This document shows, one piece after another, positions 1-5,958 of a stretch of DNA of 9,378 nucleotides (its first letter is position 1; each line of letters starts with the position of its first letter). Origin of the DNA: an uncultured Clostridia bacterium. GTDB taxonomy: Bacteria; Bacillota_A; Clostridia; Christensenellales; CAG-138. Position numbers and translations under genes: made by a program. The stretch is taken from assembly GCA_946623765.1 (NCBI GenBank), contig CAMORL010000058.1:1-9378 (forward strand). Direction: 5' to 3'. Under the pieces are notes generated by a model that was not told where the DNA came from, did not search any database, and worked only from the letters and a program-made list of their open reading frames with translations.

Positions 1-396
1 GCGCGCCACGGCGGCGGCGCGTTCTCCGGCAAGGATCCCACGAAGGTCGACCGCAGCGCAAGCTACATGGCGCGCTACATCGCCAAGAACATCGTTGCGG
101 CTAAGCTCGCGCACCGCTGCGAGCTGCAGGTGGCGTACGCGATCGGCGTCGCCAAGCCGGTTTCCGTGCGCGTGGACACCTTTGGCACCGGCACGGTTTC
201 GGATGCGATCCTCGAGCAGGCTGTGAACGAAGTCTTCGATCTCCGTCCGAAGGCGATCATCGAGACGCTTGACCTCAGAAGACCGATCTACCGGCAGACC
301 GCAAAGAACGGACACTTCGGCAATCCCGACTTCCCGTGGGAAAAGACAGATCGCGTGACCGCGCTTCTGGAAGCGGTCGAGCGGCTCAAAGCATAA
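1..396 (+). CDS. metK: S-adenosylmethionine synthetase, C-terminal part (5' truncated by window)
   Basis: This is the last 131 residues of methionine adenosyltransferase, which makes S-adenosylmethionine from methionine and ATP in the cytoplasm. The frame is open from base 1, so the gene starts outside the window; the family is usually about 390-400 residues. The visible part begins in the conserved stretch [19 protein letters not shown], which carries active-site Lys and Asp residues near the subunit interface. It continues through the typical [14 protein letters not shown] helix, the [11 protein letters not shown] strand and the closing segment [14 protein letters not shown] found in bacterial MetK. 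The ATG at base 67 is internal and not the start. A hairpin terminator follows 12 bases after the stop, so the gene ends its transcript here. The next gene also belongs to SAM-derived methylthio-nucleoside metabolism but has its own promoter. Confidence 0.97.
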   Translation, partial: ARHGGGAFSGKDPTKVDRSASYMARYIAKNIVAAKLAHRCELQVAYAIGVAKPVSVRVDTFGTGTVSDAILEQAVNEVFDLRPKAIIETLDLRRPIYRQTAKNGHFGNPDFPWEKTDRVTALLEAVERLKA

Positions 397-408
397 TCGG
401 AATAAACG

Positions 409-446
409 AATCGGAGCAAACCGCAAGGACTCCGATTTTTGTTTTT
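409..446 (+). terminator. Rho-independent terminator of metK
   Basis: An 8-bp inverted repeat, AATCGGAG (409-416) and CTCCGATT (430-437), encloses a 13-base loop. It runs into a T-rich tract (436-446, five T, one G, five T). It lies 12 bases after the metK stop codon. Confidence 0.85.
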
Positions 447-653
447 ATGCAATTCGTTCGCATACGCGCCGTGAACAGCGAAACGCGGTTTATGAAAGGA
501 AAACCGACGTGAGGAAACCGGATAAACCGAGCATCATCGTCCGGGCAGACTGCGCGCAGACGATATCGATGCCGCAGAATGAGTCAAACGCTTTTGCCGT
601 TTTTTCAGTCGGGTGCGCATGTCGGATTTTATCGAATATATTCCCATGTACGC
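447..653. other. Intergenic spacer with a doubtful short GTG reading frame
   Basis: The space between metK and the phosphorylase gene is 323 bases. Apart from the metK terminator and the promoter of the next gene I see no RNA gene or recognisable regulatory fold. One short frame deserves mention. GTG at 509 is preceded by GAAAGGA (494-500) at 8 nt and runs 55 codons to a TGA at 674-676. The product (starting VRKPDKPSIIVRADCAQ) resembles nothing I know, and its end overlaps the -10 element of the next gene, so it is probably chance. A weak AAACG/CGTTT hairpin followed by T residues lies near 578-605. Confidence 0.35.
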
Positions 654-682
654 TTGCCTTTTGGCGGGTGCTATGATATGAT
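654..682 (+). promoter_or_regulatory. Sigma-A type extended -10 promoter of the phosphorylase gene
   Basis: The -35 hexamer TTGCCT (654-659) and the -10 hexamer TATGAT (677-682) are separated by exactly 17 bases. A TG at 674-675, one base before the -10, makes it an extended -10 element. Transcription would begin near 689, giving a leader of about 30 nt that carries GGAGG at 702-706. Confidence 0.75.
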
Positions 683-719
683 GAAACTGCAAATCTGACA
701 CGGAGGACTCTCTAAGATC

Positions 720-1460
720 ATGAAAATCGCGATCATCGGCGGTACCAACATCGAAACGCTCCCGATCCGTTACAAGGAGCAGGCAGTTTCCACGCCCTAC
801 GGCGACGTCGTCGTATTCAAGGGCAAGCTCAAAGAGGGCAACGAGGTCATCTTCCTGTCCCGTCACGGCATTCTCTATGCGCACGATCCGGGCGACATCA
901 ACTATCGCGCGAACGTCTATGCGCTGCATCAGATCGGCGTCACCCACGCAATCGGCGTGACCTCGGTCGGCGCGTGCGATTATTCCATGCGGCTCGGAGA
1001 ATACTGCCTCATCAACGACTTTATGGACTTCACGAAGGGGCGTCCCTCCTCGTTCGAACGCGAACACCGCACCGCGCTTCACACCGGCATGGAGCAGATC
1101 TTCAGCGAATCGCTGAACACTGTTCTGGAAGAGCTGATCCGGCAGCACGGATTCCCGTATTCCGGCAGAGCCGTCTACGCCTGCCTCGAAGGTCCGCGCT
1201 TTGAAACCGCCGCGGAGGCGCGTGCTCTGCGCATGCTCGGCGCACAGGTCGTAGGACAGAGCATCGTTCCCGAAGCGCCGCTGTGCCGCGATCTCGGCAT
1301 CGAATATGCTGCAATCGGCATGATTACCAACTACAGCACCGGCATGACCGGCGTGGTCAACGACGTTGTGATTGAGCACGTCATGGACGAGAACCGCGAG
1401 GATATCTTCACACTCTGCTTCGACCTCATCCGCCGCATGACCACCTACGCGGAAGCGTAA
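720..1460 (+). CDS. MTAP/PNP-family nucleoside phosphorylase, probably 6-oxopurine or methylthioinosine specific
   Basis: This 246-residue cytoplasmic enzyme belongs to the trimeric purine nucleoside phosphorylase / methylthioadenosine phosphorylase family, which cleaves a purine (thio)nucleoside with phosphate. Visible family signatures are the N-terminal IGGTN (phosphate site, T9), SRHG (47-50), NYRANVYAL (61-69), the motif LEGPRFET (156-163) and the VGQSIVPE segment (178-185). ITNYSTG (202-208) has Asn204 where adenine-specific MTAPs have Asp (human enzyme: TDYDCW). In this family Asn at this place goes with 6-oxopurines such as inosine, guanosine or methylthioinosine, so annotation as plain MTA phosphorylase would be unsafe. 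The canonical GMT before VPE is GQS here. The ATG is preceded by GGAGG at a rather long 13 nt. The gene stands alone between its own promoter and terminator, next to metK. Family assignment is firm; substrate is inferred. Confidence 0.9.
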   Translation: MKIAIIGGTNIETLPIRYKEQAVSTPYGDVVVFKGKLKEGNEVIFLSRHGILYAHDPGDINYRANVYALHQIGVTHAIGVTSVGACDYSMRLGEYCLINDFMDFTKGRPSSFEREHRTALHTGMEQIFSESLNTVLEELIRQHGFPYSGRAVYACLEGPRFETAAEARALRMLGAQVVGQSIVPEAPLCRDLGIEYAAIGMITNYSTGMTGVVNDVVIEHVMDENREDIFTLCFDLIRRMTTYAEA

Positions 1461-1480
1461 CCGGATCCCAAAAACAACGC

Positions 1481-1507
1481 GATCCCCCAACCGGGGGATC
1501 TTTTTTT
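1481..1507 (+). terminator. Strong hairpin terminator, possibly bidirectional
   Basis: A perfect 8-bp stem, GATCCCCC (1481-1488) with GGGGGATC (1493-1500), has an AACC loop. On the + strand it is followed directly by seven T, ending the phosphorylase transcript 20 bases after its stop. On the - strand the same stem is followed after a few bases by TTGTTTTT. It may therefore also stop the convergent apbE transcript, whose stop codon lies about 90 bases away. Confidence 0.9.
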
Positions 1508-1528
1508 ATGGCGGAAAGCATGCGCCGG

Positions 1529-1554
1529 AAGCATGAAAATGCTTGTCAGACAAG
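1529..1554. repeat. Overlapping small inverted repeats between convergent genes
   Basis: AAGCAT-GAAA-ATGCTT (1529-1544) is a perfect 6-bp hairpin with a GAAA loop when read on the + strand. It overlaps a second palindrome, CTTGTC-A-GACAAG (1542-1554). They lie in the 90 bases between the shared terminator and the apbE stop codon, so they would be in the 3' untranslated part of the - strand operon mRNA. They have no T tract of their own. They may protect the 3' end or mean nothing. Confidence 0.4.
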
Positions 1555-1597
1555 GGGACCGGAAACATGTCCCGCTGTGCGCGATTGCAGAAACGGT

Positions 1598-2539
1598 TTA
1601 CGCCGCGGGGATTTGGGACCGCGTGCCGTCGGCATAGAGAAAGATCGCGGAGACGCCGTATTCGGAAAGGATCGGGCGGCTCTTTTCTTCGCCGAGCACA
1701 AAGCAGGCGGTGGAAAGCGCGTCGCACAGCGCGGAGCGAGTGCCGACGATCGTGACGGACGCAAGCCCGTTCTGAACCGGCATGCCGGTTTTCGGATCGA
1801 GAATGTGGTGGTAACGCACGCCGTTGAGATCGAAGCCGCGCTCATACGTTCCGCTGGTGACGACCGCCGCGTCGGTCAGGCGCAAAACCTCCGCGCTCTG
1901 TTCCGGCGTGCCGTTCGGGTCGCGGATGCCGACGGTCCACGGGCTGCCGTCCGGCTTTGTGCCGATGGTAACGACGTTGCCGCCCATGTTGATGCAGGCA
2001 GACGTGACGCCCTGCGATCGGAGATAGTCTGCGACACAATCCGCGATATACCCCTTTGCAATCCCGCCGAGGTCGATTTCCGCGCCGTTTTTGAGCGTTA
2101 CGGCGGTTCCGTCGATCACGATATTGCGAAAGTCGATGCTGCGGCATGCGTCCGAAAGCGCGTCCGGATCCGGAAGCTGCGGTTCATCCGCGCGAAAGTC
2201 CCACAGCGCGGAAGCGGGGGCGACGGTCACGTCGAACGCGCCGCCGCTTTCCCTGCCGATTTCGACCGCAAGCGCAAGAAGCGCCGCCGTTTCCGGCTGC
2301 ACCTCGACAGGCGCGCCGCCTGCCCGATTCAGCCGGTCTATGTCGCTCCCCGCGACCGTTTTGCTCAAAACCTTTTCGTAATCCGAACAGATGCGAAGCG
2401 TGGCGTCGACCGTTTCCTGCGGCGCATATGCCGTGACGGTCACAACCGTGTCGCACGCGTAACCTGCAGCGGAGCGCGCCGTTTCAGCTTTGCATCCGAG
2501 CAGCGCGAAAAGCAGCAGAAGCGCGAAAAGCCGTTTCAT
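1598..2539 (-). CDS. apbE: FAD:protein FMN transferase, ApbE family lipoprotein
   Basis: ApbE enzymes transfer FMN from FAD to a Thr or Ser of partner proteins outside the cytoplasmic membrane. The 313-residue product starts with a lipoprotein signal ending in LLGC, with the lipidated Cys at 16. Family motifs follow in order: ESGGAFDVTVAP (97-108), EIDLGGIAKGYIAD (154-167), the INMGGN segment (183-188), GTKPDGSPWTVGIRDP (193-208), VTSGTYERGF (227-236), HHILDPKTGMPV (244-255) and CDALSTACF (272-280), whose Asp and Thr belong to the metal site. All look intact, so activity is expected. The start at 2539 is chosen because AAAGGAGG lies 8 nt upstream and the signal peptide begins there; the frame stays open far upstream, but that is the shadow of the previous gene. 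The ATG overlaps the stop of the Gx gene in an ATGA, implying translational coupling. It is the last gene of the five-gene operon. Confidence 0.95.
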   Translation of the reverse strand: MKRLFALLLLFALLGCKAETARSAAGYACDTVVTVTAYAPQETVDATLRICSDYEKVLSKTVAGSDIDRLNRAGGAPVEVQPETAALLALAVEIGRESGGAFDVTVAPASALWDFRADEPQLPDPDALSDACRSIDFRNIVIDGTAVTLKNGAEIDLGGIAKGYIADCVADYLRSQGVTSACINMGGNVVTIGTKPDGSPWTVGIRDPNGTPEQSAEVLRLTDAAVVTSGTYERGFDLNGVRYHHILDPKTGMPVQNGLASVTIVGTRSALCDALSTACFVLGEEKSRPILSEYGVSAIFLYADGTRSQIPAA

Positions 2540-3042
2540 GCGCCTTTCCTCCTTTCGTACCGTTCGATTCCGTAAAACGCCGCACGCGCGGCAACGCCCA
2601 GAAGGATGCCGGTCACGGTGCCGGAAATCAGCAGCCACGGCGCATAGGCGATCACCGGGCGGAAGGAGATCAGCACGCATCCGACAAGGCACTGTCCGAC
2701 GATGTGCAGAATCCCGCCCGCTGTGCTGACCGGGATCGGGGAGACCTTCGGAATGCGGTGCAAAAGCAGCATGCCGGCAACCGAAAGAACGCCGCCCGCA
2801 AGCGCGTACATTGCGCCGGTCGCGCTGCCGAACAGCAGCGACGAAAGCCCGACCTTCAGCAGCATCAGAAGCACGGTTTCGAACGGCGTCATGTAAAAGA
2901 CGGCATACAGCAGAACGAGATTGGAGAGCCCGAGTTTGATCCCGGGAACGGACGGAACAAGCGGAATCAGCGAATCGAGATAGCTGAGAATCAGCGCTGC
3001 GGCGGCGAGGATCGCCATGCGGGTCAAAGTACGGATCTTCAT
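2536..3042 (-). CDS. Gx-family integral membrane transporter (heptaprenyl diphosphate synthase component I-like)
   Basis: This is a 168-residue, strongly hydrophobic membrane protein with about five to six membrane segments. The N-terminal half is typical of the Gx / Hpre_diP_synt_I family (Pfam PF07456): RMAILAAAALILSYLDSLIP (8-27), VPGIKLGLSNLVLLYAV (32-48) and the KVGLSSLLFG segment (63-72). The C-terminal half has AGGILHIVGQ (108-117). These proteins resemble ECF-type substrate-binding membrane subunits. The old name as a prenyl synthase component rests on weak evidence, and no prenyl synthase catalytic subunit lies in this window. Placed between a NusG-domain-II protein and ApbE, a role in moving flavin or another cofactor for extracytosolic flavinylation is plausible but inferred. 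The start at 3042 has GGGGGA 6 nt upstream and overlaps the preceding stop by 4 nt; the stop overlaps apbE in the same way. Confidence 0.9.
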   Translation of the reverse strand: MKIRTLTRMAILAAAALILSYLDSLIPLVPSVPGIKLGLSNLVLLYAVFYMTPFETVLLMLLKVGLSSLLFGSATGAMYALAGGVLSVAGMLLLHRIPKVSPIPVSTAGGILHIVGQCLVGCVLISFRPVIAYAPWLLISGTVTGILLGVAARAAFYGIERYERRKGA

Positions 3043-3455
3043 TGCGCGTCCCCCGCATATTCGACGTAGACGCGGTGCGGCGCGCAGACGATCCATGTGC
3101 CCAAAGGACGCGAGCCGACCGTATCGGCGGACAGCACGCCCTGCTTCAGACACTCGCCGTGCGGGCAGTTTGCAGCTTCCATCCATGCTTTGCCGTTTTC
3201 GATGCGGATCACGTTTTCATCGCCTTCGCCTGTCGCTTCATCGACGATTTTTCCGTCGCGGATGACGACCGTTTTTGCTTCCGTCAGAGGAATTTCCAAC
3301 GTTTCGCCGTTGCCGTAACGGATCACAAAGCGGTCCAAAGCGCCGGTTTTCGGGCGAAGCAGCAAACAAAGAACGGCCAGAAGCGCGGCGAACAGGATCG
3401 CCGCACCCAATAGCAGCCAATTCCGTTTTCTGCACGTTCCGGTCGTTTCAGTCAT
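3039..3455 (-). CDS. NusG domain II-containing membrane-anchored protein
   Basis: This 138-residue protein has one N-terminal membrane segment (about residues 12-33) and a small outward-facing domain of the NusG-II type (Pfam PF07009). That domain is recognised by GDENVIRIENGKAWMEAANC, the pair CPHGEC (97-102) and the closing strand TWIVCAPHRVYVEY (120-133). Cys97, Cys102 and Cys124 are at the places where the family usually has them. The function of the family is unknown; it is not the transcription factor NusG. It commonly sits with Gx transporters and ApbE or Rnf-type genes in Firmicutes. The start at 3455 lies 5 nt after the stop of the upstream gene. The best ribosome site, AGGAG at 3473-3477, is 17 nt away, with a perfect 10-bp palindrome between. 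The stop overlaps the next start in ATGA. Confidence 0.92.
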   Translation of the reverse strand: MTETTGTCRKRNWLLLGAAILFAALLAVLCLLLRPKTGALDRFVIRYGNGETLEIPLTEAKTVVIRDGKIVDEATGEGDENVIRIENGKAWMEAANCPHGECLKQGVLSADTVGSRPLGTWIVCAPHRVYVEYAGDAQ

Positions 3456-3460
3456 ATCGG

Positions 3461-5941
3461 TTAACCGTTGTTCTCCTGTTTGTCGCCGAAGGTCCCGACG
3501 AGCTTCGAATAGCCCCAGGTGAGACCGTCCGGCATGGTGCGCGCCTTTGCGCCTGCGCCGCGGTACATCTCCGTGCCGTGGCGGTTGATCTTGACGCCCA
3601 TGAAGATCATGGTGGCGGACGTGCCGCCGTCAAGGTTGTAGGCGGTCTGACAGCCGAGTTCTCCCATCAGTTCCGCGGTCTGAATACCGCTTAAGCCCTC
3701 GCTGTAGCCGGGCTGTCTGCCGTCCACGACGACCGCAAGAAGATGCCCCGGTTCGATCATGCCGATCATGGTGCGCGGGTTGATCTCACGGCGCGAATCC
3801 TTTGCTTTCTGATTGACCACGCCGTTTTCCACGAGCGTCGGTCCGAACGAGAAGCAGTTTTCGACGCCGCTGTCCAAAAGGTCCTCCGCCGTGCGCTCGT
3901 TCTTGTGCACGATCTCGAGCGTATGCGTCTTGGGATTCAGCCAGCAGGAGTCGATGCGCGTCGATTTTTGGAACATATAGCCGTCGCGGATCAGCGTGCC
4001 CTTCATTTCGGTGTCCATATGAATCAGGTTGTCGCCGGTGATCCAAAGCACCGCTTTTGCGTTGTTCGCCATATTGCGCGCATCATCACGCGTTTTGCCG
4101 TTGTGATTCCAACTGCCGAACGTCGGACGGAAGCTGTCGCAGCCGCGCTCGTAGATATGTGCGACAAAGTACACCACCGGAATGGTTCTTCCGCCGTCCT
4201 TGCCTGTCGTCGTGACCCGCGTGATCTCGACCGCAAGGATGTCGGACCGGTAGATCCACTCGCCGTTTTCGCTGTCAAACGAGACGAACTCCGGTTCGCC
4301 TTCCGCGAGAAAATGCTCGTCGAAATTCGTCGGTTCAAAGCGGCTCGACACGGCAGGTTCCGGCGTCGGCTCCGGGGTGGGTACTTCGGTGGGCACCGGC
4401 GTCGGCTCTTCGGTGGGCTCGGGTGTGGGTTCTTCGGTGGGTTTTGGCGTCGGTTCCGCAGTGGGAACAGCGGTCGGCACAGCGGTCGGCGCGGCGGTAA
4501 CGACCGGTTCCGGCGTATCCATCTCGACGCTGACCTGCGCTTCCTTGGATCCGCCGCAGGAGAACAGTCCGTTCTTCTGCTTCGGCGCTTCGGTCGCTGC
4601 GGGCACGGCGGTCACGGGGACCGTTTCATTTCCGACGACCTCCTCTTCAATGATGAACGGCGCGTCCGGAACAACCTCCGCAACCGGCGCAGCCGTCATG
4701 AGCGGAGCGTCCTGCTGCACAGGCGCTTCGGTTGGCTCGGGCGTGAGCGGCGCTTCCGTAACAACCGGCGCTTCCGTCACGACCGGTACGGGCGCGGCGT
4801 CGACATAGCCGGACAGCAAGGTAATGTCGATGTTTTCCAGAAGATCATTCTTTGCGCTGTCCTCGCCGACCGTCTGCTTCTCCAGACGGTAGCCCGGCGT
4901 CTTCGGCAGCGTAAAGCGGTACATGCCGCGGGAATTCATCAGGTAGTACGCTTCCGTCGCGAACGCGTGCGCAGACTTGCCGAAAAGCGTCCCCATCGGA
5001 ACCTCGCAGTCAAGCGTCGTCGCGCCGGATTCGGAGGCGACGTAGAACTTATTCACGGATTTGCTTTCGACCGCGTCCTTCACGATCGAATAGGTCAGAC
5101 CGGTGCGCGGGTTTGCATCGTCGGATTCCACGGTCAGCACGACCTTCGGCTGCAGCCGTTCGAGAATCGATGCAAGCGTTCGCTTGGTTTCGCTTTCGTT
5201 CCAGGCTTTTTTGAGCTCACGAAGCTGATCCGCCCGCGTCTTCGGCTGCGAGGGATCCACGTAGCCGTTGTAATTCTGGTCGTCGATGCCGATCGTAATC
5301 GGCGCGTAAGAAATGCCCATCTGAAGAAGCGCGTGATCGAGCTCCTTCAGCGTATAGCGATGACCGACCGTCATCACGACGATCCCGACTTTGACGCCGT
5401 GTCCCGCTGCATAGTAGGCAAGCGTCGGTCCGAAGGTTTCCATCACGTCCTCCGGCGTCGGCGCAACGATCAGCATGTCCGCGGTCACGGGTTCAAAGGA
5501 GAGCCAGCCGTAATCGGAGGACGGCTTTGTTTCCGAAACGAGCATCGTGGAGACGGAGCACTCCGCCGCCTTCGCCTTCAGAACGATCCTTTTGCAGGAA
5601 GCGTCTACCGGAATCTCCTCCGCATAGCGTGAAGGGGAGACGAACGGGTACGACTGAATGAGCTTGCCGCCGCCGTCCAGCTGTTCCAGCACCGCATCCT
5701 TCGGCAGCTTGTACCATTCGAGGTACAGCGTTCTGCCCGCGCCGGCGTCGGAGAGGGTGAGCTCGACGCTCTTGCCTTTCTTGACGGTCAGCCGCGTCAT
5801 GACGTCTGCGTCGGAAAGACGGCTTTCGGGCTGTCCCTCCGGCATTTTGTACGTGACGGTGAAGCTTCCGTCGCCGGCGGCGTACGGGATCATCAATGCG
5901 ATCATGAGCAATGCAAGCAGTATGCACCAAACCCTCTTCAT
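3461..5941 (-). CDS. Secreted fusion: degenerate PIG-L/LmbE-like domain, Pro/Thr-rich linker, NAGPA phosphodiester glycosidase domain
   Basis: The 826-residue product has a signal peptide (1 to about 22), then a segment predicted as a beta-rich domain (about 24-150). Residues about 153-300 follow the PIG-L (LmbE-like GlcNAc deacetylase) layout: MLIVAPTPEDV (156-166), the helix and strand TLAYYAAGHGVKVGIVVMTVGH (173-194), LKELDHALLQMGI (198-210) and LQPKVVLTVESDDANPRTG (263-281). The zinc motifs are lost: PHPDDE reads PTPEDV (161-166) and HPDH reads NPRT (277-280), so the domain is probably not a deacetylase. Residues about 382-533 are a Pro/Thr/Glu/Ala linker. Residues about 560-815 match the NAGPA family (PF09992): FGPTLVENG (699-707), RTMIGMIEPGHLLAVVVDGR (723-742) and NLDGGTSATM (769-778), a variant of NLDGGGSSTM. 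NAGPA enzymes remove sugars from phosphodiesters; teichoic-acid-like or exopolysaccharide targets are plausible here. The start at 5941 is set by the signal peptide, with AAAGGG upstream. Confidence 0.88.
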   Translation of the reverse strand: MKRVWCILLALLMIALMIPYAAGDGSFTVTYKMPEGQPESRLSDADVMTRLTVKKGKSVELTLSDAGAGRTLYLEWYKLPKDAVLEQLDGGGKLIQSYPFVSPSRYAEEIPVDASCKRIVLKAKAAECSVSTMLVSETKPSSDYGWLSFEPVTADMLIVAPTPEDVMETFGPTLAYYAAGHGVKVGIVVMTVGHRYTLKELDHALLQMGISYAPITIGIDDQNYNGYVDPSQPKTRADQLRELKKAWNESETKRTLASILERLQPKVVLTVESDDANPRTGLTYSIVKDAVESKSVNKFYVASESGATTLDCEVPMGTLFGKSAHAFATEAYYLMNSRGMYRFTLPKTPGYRLEKQTVGEDSAKNDLLENIDITLLSGYVDAAPVPVVTEAPVVTEAPLTPEPTEAPVQQDAPLMTAAPVAEVVPDAPFIIEEEVVGNETVPVTAVPAATEAPKQKNGLFSCGGSKEAQVSVEMDTPEPVVTAAPTAVPTAVPTAEPTPKPTEEPTPEPTEEPTPVPTEVPTPEPTPEPAVSSRFEPTNFDEHFLAEGEPEFVSFDSENGEWIYRSDILAVEITRVTTTGKDGGRTIPVVYFVAHIYERGCDSFRPTFGSWNHNGKTRDDARNMANNAKAVLWITGDNLIHMDTEMKGTLIRDGYMFQKSTRIDSCWLNPKTHTLEIVHKNERTAEDLLDSGVENCFSFGPTLVENGVVNQKAKDSRREINPRTMIGMIEPGHLLAVVVDGRQPGYSEGLSGIQTAELMGELGCQTAYNLDGGTSATMIFMGVKINRHGTEMYRGAGAKARTMPDGLTWGYSKLVGTFGDKQENNG
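4352..4492 (-). repeat. Low-complexity (PT)n/(EPT)n coding repeat in the linker
   Basis: Residues 484-530 of the fusion protein are built from PTAV, PTEE, PTPEP and PTPVP units, encoded by imperfect repeats of about 12 to 24 bases (on the + strand, variants of TCTTCGGTGGG and CGGCGTCGG). Such linkers are flexible and cross cell walls in Gram-positive bacteria. At the DNA level the tract could change length by slippage. The + strand here also holds a G-quadruplex-like pattern. Confidence 0.8.
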
Positions 5942-5958
5942 ATTGTCGTTACCCTTTC

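Noticed and set aside
534..1490. A 318-codon - strand frame opposite the phosphorylase gene
   Set aside because: Shadow frame running through the terminator hairpin, with no family motifs, while the + strand frame is clearly a nucleoside phosphorylase.
1508..2575. A 355-codon + strand frame opposite apbE
   Set aside because: Basic, low-complexity composition and no homology signals. apbE on the other strand has all its motifs intact.
3605..3640. DGGTSAT in the NAGPA domain as a flavinylation site
   Set aside because: It belongs to the NLDGGGSSTM signature of the glycosidase family and does not fit the Dxx[S/T]GA[T/S] pattern.
4377..4808. A + strand frame coding a Gly-Val/Ser-Val-Gly repeat protein
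   Set aside because: It is the reverse complement of the Pro/Thr/Glu linker. The repeat pattern is forced by the linker codons.
3743..5632. A 629-codon open frame on the + strand opposite the fusion gene
   Set aside because: Arg/His-rich composition, no ribosome site, no domain. It is the antisense shadow of a GC-rich gene whose own frame has a signal peptide and recognisable domains.
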